A stretch of DNA of 64,000 nt from Sandaracinus amylolyticus (GCF_000737325.1 NZ_CP011125.1:10263336-10327335); one strand, 5' to 3'; shown: positions 8,172 to 18,473, counted from the stretch's first letter. The notes: generated from the letters alone by a model not told the origin. A program made the numbers and translations.

Positions 8172-8582
8172 GTGACCTCCGATCATCCGATCGTGCTCTT
8201 CGACGGAGTCTGCAACCTCTGCCACGGCGCGGTGCAGTTCATCGTCGATCGCGACCCGCGCGGCACCTTCCAGTTCGCGTCGCTGCAGTCGGAGCGCGCC
8301 GCCGCGATGCTGCGCGAGCACGGTCGCACGCCCCCCGAGGGCGATCCCGAGAGCGTCGTGCTGCTCGAGGACGGGCGCCTCTACGAGCACTCGACCGCGG
8401 CGCTGCGCATCGCGCGTCGTCTGGGCGGGCTCTGGCCGGTGCTCTACGCGTTCGTGATCGTCCCGCGCTTCGTGCGCGACGCGGTGTATCGATTCATCGC
8501 GCGCCATCGATACCGATGGTTCGGCCGCACCGAGCAGTGCCGCGTCCCCACGCCCGAGCTCCGCGCGCGCTTTCTCTCCTAG
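8172..8582 (+). CDS. DCC-family (DUF393) thiol-disulfide oxidoreductase-like protein
   Basis: This 136-residue protein has the family hallmark DGVCNLC near the N-terminus (Cys14 and Cys17), then FQFASLQSE and a STAALRIAR helix. It ends with an aromatic-rich RYRWFGRTEQC segment carrying another Cys. The CxxC pair suggests redox chemistry, though activity in this family is mostly unproven. The start is GTG at 8172, divergent from the methyltransferase operon. The 3' end overlaps the stop of the convergent lipoprotein gene. Confidence 0.85.
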   Translation: MTSDHPIVLFDGVCNLCHGAVQFIVDRDPRGTFQFASLQSERAAAMLREHGRTPPEGDPESVVLLEDGRLYEHSTAALRIARRLGGLWPVLYAFVIVPRFVRDAVYRFIARHRYRWFGRTEQCRVPTPELRARFLS

Positions 8583-10504
8583 GTCCCGCAGGCGCGCACG
8601 ATCGCGATCGACTCGCGACAGAGATCCGAGCTCACGCAGTCCTGCTCGCAGGTGCCGGTCAGCGTGAAGCAGTCGGGCGAGATCACGCACTCGAGATCGG
8701 CGCCTCCGCCCGTGCACTCGGCGCTCCCATCGCGCGCGTGCGCCGGGCACGTCGACACGGTCGTGCAGTCGGTCGGCGGGCGGCACTCGAGCGAGCCCGA
8801 GTCGCGCACCCAGCGCGCCGAGCCGGTCGCGCACACGCGATCGACGTAACACGCGCCGGTGCGGCCGCGCGCGGGATCGGGGCTCACGTCGCCGGCGCGG
8901 ACGCGCAGCTCGTCGAGCGTGCCGCGGAAGGGCTGGTGCACGCCGGGCGCGCCCGCCGCGATCCGCAGCGCGCCGCGGCCGCGCGCCGGCATCTCGCACG
9001 CCGGGGTGTCGTCGCATCCGATGCGCACGCCCTCGCGCGCGAGGCAGAGGCGCGGCGTCCGGTGATCGACGAGCACCTCGATCTCCTGCGGGCGCACGTC
9101 GAAGTCGACGATCGGATGCGCCTCGTCGATCACCTCGAGCGCGGGCGTCGACGGATCGCCGCCGCACGCGCCCGCGGTGACGCGGAGCCGCCTGCCCTGG
9201 ATCATCACGCCGAGATCTCCGTCGGCCTGCCAGAGCAGCGCGTGCGGGAGCGATCCTCCGTAGCTCTGCTCCGCGCTCCACCACAGCTCGACGGTCGCTG
9301 CGCCGCCGTCCTCGGGGAGCGCAGCGCTGCGCTCGAGCCAGCGCGCACCCTCGAACACGATCGCGCTCCCACACGCCGCGCGCGGCGAGAGGTGCACCGC
9401 CGCGGTGAGATCACCGCCCCACGCGAGCTGCGCGTCGAGGCGCGTGCCCGGACGATCGAAGAACGCGCGCGCGATCGCCGGCTCGTTGCGCCACCACGCG
9501 ATCGGGCACGGCGTCACGTCGTCGGTGAACCCCGACGAGAGCAGGCGCGCCTCCGAGCCCTCGCCCGCGACGAGCTCGATCATCCGCCGCACGCGTACGA
9601 CGCGCGCGACGTCGGTCCGCATGTCGCCGAGCGCCGTGCCGGTCGCGAGCAGGTAGTCGTCGTACCGATCGACGTGATCGCAGCGCGTCGTCTCGCGCCC
9701 GGTCGCGTCGCACGCATCGTCGTCGCCGGGCGTGGCGCCGTGCACGTACGCGCGCCGCGCGATCACCGCGCCGCTCGCGTCGAGCGCCTCGAGCGCGAAG
9801 ATCGCCGCGCCGCCTGCGACGTCCAGCTCGGGCACCAGCGCGGTGTGCGAGACGCTCTCGTCGAGCGCGAGCTCCTGGTACGCGCGGACCCAGCTGCCCG
9901 CCGGCGCGCCGCGAAGATCGATCTCGAGCGCGTGACGATCACCCCACACGATCGCGCCGACGCGCGTGTCGACGTCGGTCAGCCCGCTGCTCTCGATGCA
10001 CCAACCGTCGAGCCCGGGCCGGACCGTTCCGTCGCCGGGATCGCTGCAGCGCGACGTGCCGCCGTCGGCGCCGGCGTCCACGCCCGCGTCGATCGGCGTC
10101 TCGTCGCCTCCGTCGGGCGGCACGCTCGCGCCCGCGACGCACACGTTGCGTCCGTCGCGCGCGTCGCACTGCGCGCCGCGCGCGCAGTCGTCGTCGTCCA
10201 CGCACGTCGCGCGGCATCGCTCCTCGCCGCACACCAGCGGCTGCGGGCACTCCGAGTCGTCCTCGCATGCGTCCTGCGGCAGCGTGCAGACCCCTGCGCC
10301 GTCGACGAGCACGCACTCGCTCGCGAGGGGACAGTCGCGCTGCTCGACGCACTCCGAGCGGCACCGCCCGAGCACGCACGCGAACGGCTCGGGGCACTGC
10401 GAGGTGCGCTCGCATCGCGATCCGAACTCCAGGTCTCCCGGGCAGCCGACCAGCGTGACGAACAGCGTACAGACGAGGACCGCGAGCCACGGACGGAGCG
10501 ACAT
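8579..10504 (-). CDS. Large Cys-rich lipoprotein with LamG/concanavalin-like domain
   Basis: This 641-residue protein has a lipoprotein signal with lipobox near residues 17-20 (FVTLVGC). Three to four short Cys-rich knots follow (patterns such as CERTSQCPEPFACVLGRC, residues about 30-130), then a DAGVDAGADGG linker. The central/C-terminal half resembles a LamG/concanavalin A-like jelly roll (VELWWSAEQSYGGSLPH...GTLDELRVR, about 370-560). The C-terminus has more Cys-rich segments. I chose ATG 10504 because it directly precedes the signal peptide. It is probably a surface adhesin or glycan-binding protein. No catalytic motif is seen. Confidence 0.75.
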   Translation of the reverse strand: MSLRPWLAVLVCTLFVTLVGCPGDLEFGSRCERTSQCPEPFACVLGRCRSECVEQRDCPLASECVLVDGAGVCTLPQDACEDDSECPQPLVCGEERCRATCVDDDDCARGAQCDARDGRNVCVAGASVPPDGGDETPIDAGVDAGADGGTSRCSDPGDGTVRPGLDGWCIESSGLTDVDTRVGAIVWGDRHALEIDLRGAPAGSWVRAYQELALDESVSHTALVPELDVAGGAAIFALEALDASGAVIARRAYVHGATPGDDDACDATGRETTRCDHVDRYDDYLLATGTALGDMRTDVARVVRVRRMIELVAGEGSEARLLSSGFTDDVTPCPIAWWRNEPAIARAFFDRPGTRLDAQLAWGGDLTAAVHLSPRAACGSAIVFEGARWLERSAALPEDGGAATVELWWSAEQSYGGSLPHALLWQADGDLGVMIQGRRLRVTAGACGGDPSTPALEVIDEAHPIVDFDVRPQEIEVLVDHRTPRLCLAREGVRIGCDDTPACEMPARGRGALRIAAGAPGVHQPFRGTLDELRVRAGDVSPDPARGRTGACYVDRVCATGSARWVRDSGSLECRPPTDCTTVSTCPAHARDGSAECTGGGADLECVISPDCFTLTGTCEQDCVSSDLCRESIAIVRACGT

Positions 10505-10563
10505 CGCTGGCAAGGGTGAGGGCAGGGCGCGCCCCGGCAAGCGGACGCGTGCTCGTCGCGGAG

Positions 10564-12159
10564 ATGCGGCCGCTCGTCTACCCTGGTGTGGTGCGCGCGC
10601 CTCCGCTCTCCGCGTGGCTCTCCACGTCGCTCGGGCTGGCGCTCGCGCCGCTGCTCATCGGCCTGCCGCTGCTCGCGTCGGGCGTGGGCGAGCTGCTCGC
10701 GTGGGGTCACGACCTGCCGCTCGGTGCGGCGCTCTCGTCGCAGCGCCGCGCTCGCGCGGGCGCGGTCGCGATCGTCGTGCTCGCGCCCGCGGTGCTCTTC
10801 GGGCTCGTGCTCGGTGCCGTGATCGTCGATCCGATCGAGCACCTCGTCGGCGACGACGATCGCGCGGCGGCGGTCGTCGCGCTGCTCGCGCCGATGATCT
10901 CCGCGCTGCTCTTCGCGCCGTTCGTGCTCGCGCCGTCGCTCGTGCTCCGCACCGTCGGGCCCTCGCTGGCAGTGCGCGCGATCGAGCTCGCCGCGCACGT
11001 CGGGGTCGGGCGCACGCTGGTGCTCGGCGCGATGCTGGGCGCGCTCGGCGCGCTGCCGTTCGCGCTCGCGATCGTCGGCGCGTTCGTCGACGAGGCCGTC
11101 GCGGTGCTCGCGGTGCCCGTGGGGGTCGTCATCGACGTCGCCCTCGCGCCGTGGGCCCTCCGCGCCATCGCGCGCACCGCGGATCGGGCGCTCGCGTCGA
11201 TCGACGACGCCGCGCGCTCCGCGGCCACGCTCTCCCGGCTCGGCCGGTTCGCGATCGCGCCGCTCGCGCTGCTCGTCGCGACGATCGTGCTCGCGCTGAG
11301 CACGCCGCTCCCGCTCCGCGAGGATGGGCCGATCGTCGGCGGCACGCCGACCGAGCGCGCGCCGTGGATCGTGCCCGGGACCCGCGTGCACATCGCGTAC
11401 GACTGGCGCTGGGTCGACGTCACGCGCGAGGACGGCGCGAGCGAGCACTACTACGTCGGGCCCTTCCTCTCGATCGATCGTGCCTCGGCGCGCCATGCGA
11501 CGCGCGATGGGCGCGAGGTGATCGTCGTGCGGCTCGGCAACGACTATCACGAGTCGTGCGAGCTGGTGATCGACCCCTCGGGACGCCGCGTCGACGACGG
11601 GCTGCGCGATCGCATCGAGCGGCGGCTCCCCGCGGGGATCGTCGCGCTCTTGGTGCTCGCGTGCTCGCTCGGCGTGGTGTTCGCGGCGCGCAACGGGCGC
11701 GCGCAGGCGCGGGTGCGAGAGGTGCTCGCGGTGCTGAGCCCGGAGCGCGAGGGCGAGCTCGTGCGCGGCGTGCTGCGGACGCGCGGCTCGCCCGTGCTCG
11801 TCGGTGCTCGCGGTGTGCACGCCGCGGGAGGCGCGTGGATCGAGGCGGACGGCGGCGCGCTGCGCATCGCGCTGCCCGACGAGCCGGTCGCGGCGGTCGC
11901 GATCGATCCGACGCTGCCGCCCGCGCTGCTCGAGGGCACGCCGGTGCTGGTGCGATCCCACGGCGCCCGCCTCGGCGGCGTCACGCTGCGCGACGCGCAC
12001 ACGCCGTGGCCCGCGGGCGCGCTCGCGGTGTGGGGCGATCCCCAGCGCGCCGCGACCGCGCACGTGCGCGCGCTGTTCCCGTCGCTCACCCGGCTGGGCC
12101 TCGCGATCGGCGTGCTCCTCGTGATCACGTCGCTCGCGATCGCGATCGAGATCGTTTGA
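10564..12159 (+). CDS. Polytopic membrane protein of unknown function
   Basis: About 531 residues. The N-terminal half contains at least five long hydrophobic segments (for example LGLALAPLLIGLPLLASG, AIVVLAPAVLFGLVLGAVIV, LLAPMISALLFAPFVLAP). A TM near residue 240-260, a soluble beta-rich section (residues about 265-355), another TM (IVALLVLACSLGVVFAARN), a second soluble region and a final TM at the C-terminus follow. No recognised catalytic motif. The ATG at 10564 is chosen over an upstream GTG because the extra residues are not hydrophobic or conserved-looking. Divergent from the LamG lipoprotein. Confidence 0.6.
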   Translation: MRPLVYPGVVRAPPLSAWLSTSLGLALAPLLIGLPLLASGVGELLAWGHDLPLGAALSSQRRARAGAVAIVVLAPAVLFGLVLGAVIVDPIEHLVGDDDRAAAVVALLAPMISALLFAPFVLAPSLVLRTVGPSLAVRAIELAAHVGVGRTLVLGAMLGALGALPFALAIVGAFVDEAVAVLAVPVGVVIDVALAPWALRAIARTADRALASIDDAARSAATLSRLGRFAIAPLALLVATIVLALSTPLPLREDGPIVGGTPTERAPWIVPGTRVHIAYDWRWVDVTREDGASEHYYVGPFLSIDRASARHATRDGREVIVVRLGNDYHESCELVIDPSGRRVDDGLRDRIERRLPAGIVALLVLACSLGVVFAARNGRAQARVREVLAVLSPEREGELVRGVLRTRGSPVLVGARGVHAAGGAWIEADGGALRIALPDEPVAAVAIDPTLPPALLEGTPVLVRSHGARLGGVTLRDAHTPWPAGALAVWGDPQRAATAHVRALFPSLTRLGLAIGVLLVITSLAIAIEIV

Positions 12160-12171
12160 GCTCCAACGATC

Positions 12172-13908
12172 TCAGATCGCTTCGCGCCGCAGCCGATCGC
12201 AGAGCTGCGCTTCGTAGAGCGACCCCGGCAGCAGCGTGCCCTCGTCGCGCTCGAAGTGCCCCGCGGGCCCGTCGAACGGCCCGTCGCCGGTCACCGTGCC
12301 GACGGTGCCGATCGCGTAGTTCTGCCCGAGCGGAGGGCGCTGCACGACGGCGCGCCGCCCGCCGACGTCGTAGCGCCACAGCACCGAGTGCACCGACGAC
12401 CAGCCGTGCAGCGTGCCGTAGTCGCCGCGGTTGTAGAGCCCGACGACGATCTGCGTCGCGGGCGCGGTCTCCACGATCGAGTCGAAGAGCAGCCCCTGCG
12501 ACCAGCGGCGATGCCCCTCGCTCGACGCGCGCGCGCCGCTCGAGCGACCACGAAGGAACACCACGCCCGAGACCTCGGCGATCCCGTTCGAGACGAAGTG
12601 GTGGCGACCGCCCTGCGCTTCGACGTCTTCGAAGAGCACCTGCTGCGCGCCGCGCTCCACCGCGAAGTTGTACATGCGCGAGCCGGTCACGATCGCGACC
12701 GGCTCGATCGCGCGCACGTCGCGCACCGTCACCCGCGTCGACGCGGTCACGCGCACGCCCGCGAAGCCGAAGTGCAGCGCGGTCACGTCGCGCACCCACG
12801 CGTCCTCCGCGCCCACCACGCCGATCGCGCTCCACGCGTGATCTTCGTCCTCGCCGCCCGCGGTCTGGATGTCGATGCGCAGCGACTCGACCCCGACCTC
12901 GCGCGCGACGTCGGGCCCTTCGATCACCGACAGCGTCGAGACGCCGTGCGCGCGATCGAGCGTGTCGAACACCGGCACGTCGAGCGTCACGTCGCGCCCG
13001 TCGATCGCGTGCACGTAGCGCAGGTGCACGAGATCGATCTCGCCCGCGGTCCACGCGCTGGATCCACCGCCGCCGCCGAGCGCGCCGATCCACGCCGACG
13101 TCGACGGACGGCGCAGCAGCACCGGATCGCCGACCGCGAGGCCCGACGCGTCCTCCACCTCGATCGTGCGAGCGCCGACCAGCACGCGCTCGGTCGTGAC
13201 GTCCACGGTGCTCCCGCTGCGCAGCCGCGACCACGCGTTCGACGCGCCGCTGCCGACGACGATGACCGTGCGCTGGTGCGGCGTGTCGCCCGTCGCGCGG
13301 AGGATCGTGTCGCTCGCCGCATCGCTGCCGTCGCCCGCGCCGCGCAGCACGATGCCGCTCTCCTCGATGCGCAGCGTGCCCGCGATCTCGTAGGTGCCCG
13401 CCTCGAGCACCACCGCGCCGCGCTCCGCGAGCGGTCGCACCGCGACCTCGTCGATCGCGGCCTGGATGCGCGCGGTGTCGTCGCCGTCGCCTGGCGCGAC
13501 GCGCTCGACCTCGGGCACCTCGGGCAGCGCGACGCCGCCGTATCGATAACCGGCGTAGCCGAAGTCCGGCACGCGATTGCCCTGCGCATCGCTCGCGTAC
13601 TCGAGCCGCCCGTCGTCGCCGTAGAAGACGCGCGACGACTGCCACGTGCCGCTGCGATCGGCGGGCGGGAGCGCGTCGCAGAAGGCGGGCAGCGTCGGGC
13701 CCGGCGTGGTGCCGCCGTCCTCGTCGCGCGTCGCGCCGTCGGGCGGGCTCGGCGACGCGTCGGGCTCGCTGCTCGACGCGTCGGCGCGCGTGCTCGCATC
13801 GCGTGGGGCGCTCGCGTCGAGCTCGGTCGTCGCTCCGTCGTCGCCGCAGGCGAGCAAGGTCACGACGATCGCGAGCCAACCCAGGACGGTGCGGATTCGG
13901 AGGGCCAC
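12172..13908 (-). CDS. Right-handed beta-helix (pectate-lyase-3-like) lipoprotein
   Basis: This 578-residue protein starts with a GTG-initiated lipoprotein signal (LGWLAIVVTLLACG). A long Asp/Ala/Ser/Pro linker follows, and then a fold opening like pectate-lyase-3/parallel beta-helix proteins (GDGDDTARIQAAIDEV, GAVVLEAGTYEIAGTLRI, GIVLRGAG). Later repeats such as AWVRDVTALHFGFAGVRV and RVTVRDVRAIEP show helix rungs. Such proteins are polysaccharide lyases, hydrolases or adhesins, but no catalytic residue can be fixed. Convergent with the membrane-protein gene, and followed upstream by another lipoprotein on the same strand. Confidence 0.75.
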   Translation of the reverse strand: MALRIRTVLGWLAIVVTLLACGDDGATTELDASAPRDASTRADASSSEPDASPSPPDGATRDEDGGTTPGPTLPAFCDALPPADRSGTWQSSRVFYGDDGRLEYASDAQGNRVPDFGYAGYRYGGVALPEVPEVERVAPGDGDDTARIQAAIDEVAVRPLAERGAVVLEAGTYEIAGTLRIEESGIVLRGAGDGSDAASDTILRATGDTPHQRTVIVVGSGASNAWSRLRSGSTVDVTTERVLVGARTIEVEDASGLAVGDPVLLRRPSTSAWIGALGGGGGSSAWTAGEIDLVHLRYVHAIDGRDVTLDVPVFDTLDRAHGVSTLSVIEGPDVAREVGVESLRIDIQTAGGEDEDHAWSAIGVVGAEDAWVRDVTALHFGFAGVRVTASTRVTVRDVRAIEPVAIVTGSRMYNFAVERGAQQVLFEDVEAQGGRHHFVSNGIAEVSGVVFLRGRSSGARASSEGHRRWSQGLLFDSIVETAPATQIVVGLYNRGDYGTLHGWSSVHSVLWRYDVGGRRAVVQRPPLGQNYAIGTVGTVTGDGPFDGPAGHFERDEGTLLPGSLYEAQLCDRLRREAI

Positions 13909-13946
13909 GTCGGACAGTGGGCCCTCCGTCCGCGCTCGGGTCAATT

Positions 13947-15419
13947 TCACTCGGCGGCGGGCAGGACCTCGAGGCGCGCCTCGGCGCGCGCGGTGCGCAC
14001 GCCGTCGTCGACGACGATCTCCACCGTCGTCGTGCCCGGGCCGGGCATCCACACCTCGAGGTCGCGCCCGATCGCGCCCATCGCGCTGTCGCCGAAGCGC
14101 ACCGCGCGCACCACCGGGAGCGCCGCGCCTTCGACGTCGATCGTGAAGCGCGCGGGCTCGCCGCTGCGCACGACCTCGGGCGCGCTCGCCCGCACGACCA
14201 GATCGCCGCTCGGTCGCACCGGCTCCGCCGTCACGCCGCCGCACCCGAAGCGCGCCACGCCGCTCGACGCGCCGACGATGAGCCCGTCGTCGACGAAGCG
14301 CAGCGCCATCGCGACCGGCGGTCCGAACCCCGACCCGTCCTCGCGTCGGTCGAAGGGCATCGCGAGCTCCGCGGCGATCGCGCCGCTCGCCGCGTCGCGC
14401 ACCACGATCGCGCCCTCCGTGTCGACGTGCGCGATCCACGCGCCGGTCGGCGAGAGCGCGACCGCCGACTCGATGCTCGGCAGGTACGACACCGGGTTCG
14501 CGATCGCCATCCCGACCTCGATCGGCTCGCCGATCGGCTGGAGCGTCGTGGTGTCGAACCGCCGCAGCACGCCGTCGCGTCCGGTCACCGCGAGCACGCG
14601 CTCGTCGTCCGAGATCGCCGCGTCGAGCACGTCGAACGCGAGATCCAACGCGAGCGGAGGACGCGCGTCGCTCACCGCGACCACCGTGCTCACCCCGCCG
14701 CGCGCGAGGTCCACGCGCGCGATCACGTTCGCGGGCGTGCGCACGTCGTCGATCCACGCCGGTCCTCGCGGTCGCAGACCGATCACGAGCGCCGCCGTGC
14801 CGCCCGCGAGCGCGCGCAGCTCGGTGCGCCGCGGCCAGAGCTCGCTGCACCCGAGCGGCAGCGTCACGTCGTCGATCGCGCCGCTCGCGAGGTCGACGCC
14901 GCGCAGCCGCGCGTGGGTCGCGTCGCCCGACTGATCGCAGTCGAGCACCAGCGCGCGCGCCCCGTCGTCGCTCAGCCGCGCGATGGTCTCGCCCCACCAG
15001 CCCTCGCGCGTGTCGGCACCGCTCGCGATCGTGCGCACCGTCGCGCCCGTCGCGAGCTCGCGCACGATCACCTCGCGCGTCTCCGGATCGACGATGACCG
15101 ATCGCGCCCACGCGGCATCGATCGGCGGTGAGCTCGTCGTCGCGATCTGCGCGCCGTCGCGCATCCGCACCACGTCGCCGCCGAAGCCACTGCCGCGCAT
15201 CAGCAGCGCGTCACCCGGCGCGACCTCGAGCGAGACGGGATGGAAGCTGCCGTGGAGCCCGGGATCCTCGCTCACCCACGCCACGTCGAGCGAGCTCGGC
15301 GCGCACGCGAGATCGAGCGAGACGGCGGGCGCGGGGAGGGGCGCGGGATCGGCGGTCCCGCTCGAGTAACAGCCGGTCAGCGAGAGCAGCAGCGAAGTGA
15401 AGAGCAGGGGCCTGTGCAT
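13947..15419 (-). CDS. Beta-propeller-like lipoprotein
   Basis: This 490-residue protein has a clear lipoprotein signal (LLFTSLLLSLTGC) followed by a Pro-rich spacer. The body has repeated short strands with Asp-containing turns, such as ALSPTGAWIAHVDTEGAIVVRDAASG and LAVTGRDGVLRRFDTTTLQPIG, typical of WD40/YVTN-like propeller blades. A C-terminal Ig/PKD-like strand set ends in ARLEVLPAAE. It would be anchored on the cell surface or periplasmic face. The function is not deducible. It forms a unit with the beta-helix lipoprotein and is divergent from the amylase. Confidence 0.7.
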   Translation of the reverse strand: MHRPLLFTSLLLSLTGCYSSGTADPAPLPAPAVSLDLACAPSSLDVAWVSEDPGLHGSFHPVSLEVAPGDALLMRGSGFGGDVVRMRDGAQIATTSSPPIDAAWARSVIVDPETREVIVRELATGATVRTIASGADTREGWWGETIARLSDDGARALVLDCDQSGDATHARLRGVDLASGAIDDVTLPLGCSELWPRRTELRALAGGTAALVIGLRPRGPAWIDDVRTPANVIARVDLARGGVSTVVAVSDARPPLALDLAFDVLDAAISDDERVLAVTGRDGVLRRFDTTTLQPIGEPIEVGMAIANPVSYLPSIESAVALSPTGAWIAHVDTEGAIVVRDAASGAIAAELAMPFDRREDGSGFGPPVAMALRFVDDGLIVGASSGVARFGCGGVTAEPVRPSGDLVVRASAPEVVRSGEPARFTIDVEGAALPVVRAVRFGDSAMGAIGRDLEVWMPGPGTTTVEIVVDDGVRTARAEARLEVLPAAE

Positions 15420-15496
15420 CGAGTCGGACCTCCTTCGTCGCTGGTCAGACTGCCGATTGCCGTCCCATAGCGCTCATACCGATTCCTCATCGGAGC

Positions 15497-15513
15497 CATA
15501 GTCGGAAGCTATG
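15497..15513. promoter_or_regulatory. Palindrome in the divergent lipoprotein/amylase promoter region
   Basis: CATAG-TCGGAAG-CTATG is a perfect 5-bp inverted repeat with a 7-base spacer, lying 70 bases upstream of the amylase ATG and 78 bases from the divergent lipoprotein start. A similar CCATAG half sits about 30 bases away on the lipoprotein side. It could be an operator shared by both promoters. Only the sequence symmetry supports this. Confidence 0.3.
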
Positions 15514-15582
15514 TACGCCAGTGCGACACCCATCGATGCGTGACGTCTTGATCTCGCGTGAGAACGACGGGAGGATTCGCGC

Positions 15583-17943
15583 ATGCCGCGCCGCAGTTCC
15601 ACCGCTGTATCCGCTTTACTTCTGCTGCTCGCGACCGCGTGCGCCTCGGATCCCGGCACCCTCGCCGTGGACGCCGGCCCAGGCTATCGGCGCGACGGAT
15701 CGCCGGGGCCCTCGTTCCGCCCGCCCTGCGGCGGTGACGGCGGGACGAGCGGTGACGCGTCGTGCGGCGACGGCGAAGTGCCGATGCCCGAGGAGGACGC
15801 CGGACCGCCGCCTCCGCCTTGCAACGAGATCACGTTCACGCTGCGGCGCCCGGGCGCGAGCAGCGTCTGGGTGAGCGGCAGCTTCCTCGCCGACGCGAGC
15901 AGCGTCTGGCCGGGCACGCCCGAAGCGGGCGCGCTCGAGATGGTCGACGACGGCAGTGGCAACTGGAGCGTGACCCACCTCGTCGAGCCGGTCGGTCGTC
16001 ATCTCTACAAGTTCATCGTCGACGGCACGACCTGGATCGCCGATCCCGGGAACGACCAGCGCGAGTGGGACACGATCACGGGCGGCGGGTGCCAGCCCGA
16101 CGGCGCCGGCTGCAACAGCGTCCTCTCGGTGTGCGACGTGGTGCCGACCGGTCCCGTCGAGGGTCGCGTCGGTGATCTCGAGTACCGCGTCGAGCGGGAG
16201 AGCGACGGATACGACGTCACGATCCGCTACGTCGGCAGCGGCACGCTCGATCTCGCAGGGAGCACCACGCGCCTCAACGGCGAGGACGTCGATCTGAGCT
16301 CGGTCTACGACGCGTCGACGCGCACGTTCACGATCTCGCGCACCGGCCTCGCGCCCAACAAGTACAGCTACCTGCTGCGCCTGCGCACGACGGGCGGGGC
16401 GAACCTCACGCCGCTCTTCCTGCCGATCTGGATCGGTGACGACTACCGCTATGGCGGCTTCTCGTGGACCGACGGCATCGTCTACCAGATCTTCACCGAC
16501 CGCTTCGCGAACGGCGATCCGAGCAACGACATCGACAACGGCGAGGGCACGCTCGCGCAGGTCACCGATCGTCGCAGCCAGTGGCAGGGCGGAGACTTCG
16601 CGGGGATCACCCAGCAGATCCGCGACGGCTACTTCGAGGAGATGGGCATCAACGCGCTGTGGATCAGCTCGCCGATCCTCAACTCGCACGGCTCGCAGCC
16701 GGCCGTCGATCCCGGGGATACGCGCCGGTTCTCGAGCTACCACTCGTACCACCCGATCGCGACGGGCCACACGCACCTCGACGACTACGGCTATCCGAAC
16801 CCGATCGAGCCCGCGTTCGGCACGCCCGAAGAGCTGCACGAGCTCGTCAACGAAGCGCACGCGCGAGGCATCCGCGTGATCCCCGACTTCGTGGCGAACC
16901 ACGTGCAGATCGAGGCGAACATCTACGACCGGCACCCCGAGTGGTTCTTCGACTACGAGATGTGCCACGACAACTGGGACCGCCTTCGCGTCGAGTGCTG
17001 GTTCACCTCGCTGATGCCCGACGTCGACTACGGCGGGAACCCCGCGGCCGTCGACGCGGTGGTCGCGCACGCGATCTGGATGATCCAGGAGTTCGACTTC
17101 GACGGCTTCCGCGCCGACGCCCTGAAGCACATGGACGACGTGTTCACGCGCGAGCTGCGCGCCGCGATCGTCGAGCAGGTCGAGACGACGGTGCACGATC
17201 ACGCGCGCCCGTTCGAGCCCGCGTCGTTCTACATGGTCGGCGAGTCGCTCGGCGGATGGGCGCGTTACCACGTCCGCGAGGACATGGTGCAGGGCCAGGT
17301 CGACGAGGGGTATTACAACCGCGCGAAGGCATCGCTGCTGACGTTCAGCGACAGCCTCTCGAGCCTCGCGGGCTTCGCGATCGGCAACGACACCGCGTAT
17401 CGCTCGCCGCAGAGCACGATGGGCGGGGTCGGCGGCTACCCCGGCGCGGTCATGGGCAACTTCTTCGGGAACCACGACCAGTGGCGCGCGCTGACCGAAG
17501 CGGGCGGCGCGACGGCCCAGGGATATGCGCGGCTGCGGCTCGCGCAGACGTTCCTCTTCACGTCGCCGTACAACGTCCCGATGCTCTACCAGGGCGACGA
17601 CATCGGCACGCTCGGCGGGCAGGATCCCGACAACCGCGCGTTCATGCGCTTCACCGGCCTGAGCACGGAGGAGCAGCGCTCGCTGCTGAACGCGCAGCGC
17701 GCGGGCCGCGCGCGCGCCGAGCACGAGGCGCTGCGTCGTGGTCGCCGCGAGAGCGTGCTCGTCGAGACGGACTTCTGGGCGTACCGGGTGAGCCACCCGG
17801 GCGCCGAGGACGTGTACGTCGTGCTCAACCGCGGCGGCGGGCGCTCGTGGTCCCCGCCGGTGAGCGGCTACGTCGACGCGCTCGGCAACTGCACCGGCGG
17901 CAACGTGCCGGCGCTGTCGAGCTGCATCTACGTGCCCGACTGA
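15583..17943 (+). CDS. Exported CBM48-GH13 alpha-amylase-type lipoprotein
   Basis: This 786-residue protein has a lipoprotein signal (LLLLLATAC), a linker, and an AMPK/CBM48-like glycogen-binding module (residues about 80-180: [30 protein letters not shown]). After an Ig-like N domain comes the GH13 barrel with [30 protein letters not shown], nucleophile Asp512 in [10 protein letters not shown], acid/base Glu554 in MVGESLGG and the stabiliser Asp632 in GNHDQW. It should hydrolyse starch or related alpha-1,4-glucans at the cell surface. The ATG has GGGAGGA at ideal spacing. A second GH13 lipoprotein lies at 23955. Confidence 0.93.
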   Translation: MPRRSSTAVSALLLLLATACASDPGTLAVDAGPGYRRDGSPGPSFRPPCGGDGGTSGDASCGDGEVPMPEEDAGPPPPPCNEITFTLRRPGASSVWVSGSFLADASSVWPGTPEAGALEMVDDGSGNWSVTHLVEPVGRHLYKFIVDGTTWIADPGNDQREWDTITGGGCQPDGAGCNSVLSVCDVVPTGPVEGRVGDLEYRVERESDGYDVTIRYVGSGTLDLAGSTTRLNGEDVDLSSVYDASTRTFTISRTGLAPNKYSYLLRLRTTGGANLTPLFLPIWIGDDYRYGGFSWTDGIVYQIFTDRFANGDPSNDIDNGEGTLAQVTDRRSQWQGGDFAGITQQIRDGYFEEMGINALWISSPILNSHGSQPAVDPGDTRRFSSYHSYHPIATGHTHLDDYGYPNPIEPAFGTPEELHELVNEAHARGIRVIPDFVANHVQIEANIYDRHPEWFFDYEMCHDNWDRLRVECWFTSLMPDVDYGGNPAAVDAVVAHAIWMIQEFDFDGFRADALKHMDDVFTRELRAAIVEQVETTVHDHARPFEPASFYMVGESLGGWARYHVREDMVQGQVDEGYYNRAKASLLTFSDSLSSLAGFAIGNDTAYRSPQSTMGGVGGYPGAVMGNFFGNHDQWRALTEAGGATAQGYARLRLAQTFLFTSPYNVPMLYQGDDIGTLGGQDPDNRAFMRFTGLSTEEQRSLLNAQRAGRARAEHEALRRGRRESVLVETDFWAYRVSHPGAEDVYVVLNRGGGRSWSPPVSGYVDALGNCTGGNVPALSSCIYVPD

Positions 17944-18159
17944 GCGAGGAGACCAGGACCGATCGGAACACCACGTCGAAGAGCGTTCCGTTCCTCTCTG
18001 CTCGAGCGCACCGCGCTGGAGACGAATGGAGAACGGACACATCTCGCGCCCCGAGCCGACACTCGCGCCGAGCCCCGTGTCCTCCTGCGCTCCTCAAAAT
18101 CTCTGCCTCTTCCGACTCCTGCTCTCCTGAGAGGCATCCCGATTGCTCGGCCTCTCCTC

Positions 18160-18471
18160 ATGGCGCGAAGGACGACCACGAGGCGCTGTTGGCCCGGATA
18201 CGAGCCGGTGCCCGGCAAGCGCGCCGGCGAGAAGGGCAGCTGCCGCAAGAAGACCGCCTCGAAGCGCACCTCGAGCGAGCAGCGCTTCGTCGACGCGCGC
18301 GAGGAGCAGCTCGACCGATGGCAGGAGCGCCATCCCCGATCGCGTCGCAGCGCGGCGCAGCACCTCGCCGCGCCCGGCACCAAGCGCCGCGCGAAGAGCG
18401 CGGCACGCCGCACGACGAAGCCGCGCACGAAGCGCTCGGGCAGCACGCGCACCCGGCGCGCCCCGACGTGA
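18160..18471 (+). CDS. Small basic protein with CxPGYEPVPGK...GSCR motif
   Basis: This 103-residue, strongly basic protein opens ARRTTTRRCWPGYEPVPGK and continues GEKGSCRKK. The Cys-ProGlyTyr...GlySerCys block is a compact motif I recall from short bacterial and phage proteins of unknown function. The remainder is Arg/Lys/Ser/Thr-rich like a nucleic-acid-binding tail. No signal peptide is present, so it is probably cytoplasmic. The two Cys could form a metal knuckle (inference). It is convergent with the gene at 18474. Confidence 0.6.
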   Translation: MARRTTTRRCWPGYEPVPGKRAGEKGSCRKKTASKRTSSEQRFVDAREEQLDRWQERHPRSRRSAAQHLAAPGTKRRAKSAARRTTKPRTKRSGSTRTRRAPT

Positions 18472-18473
18472 GC

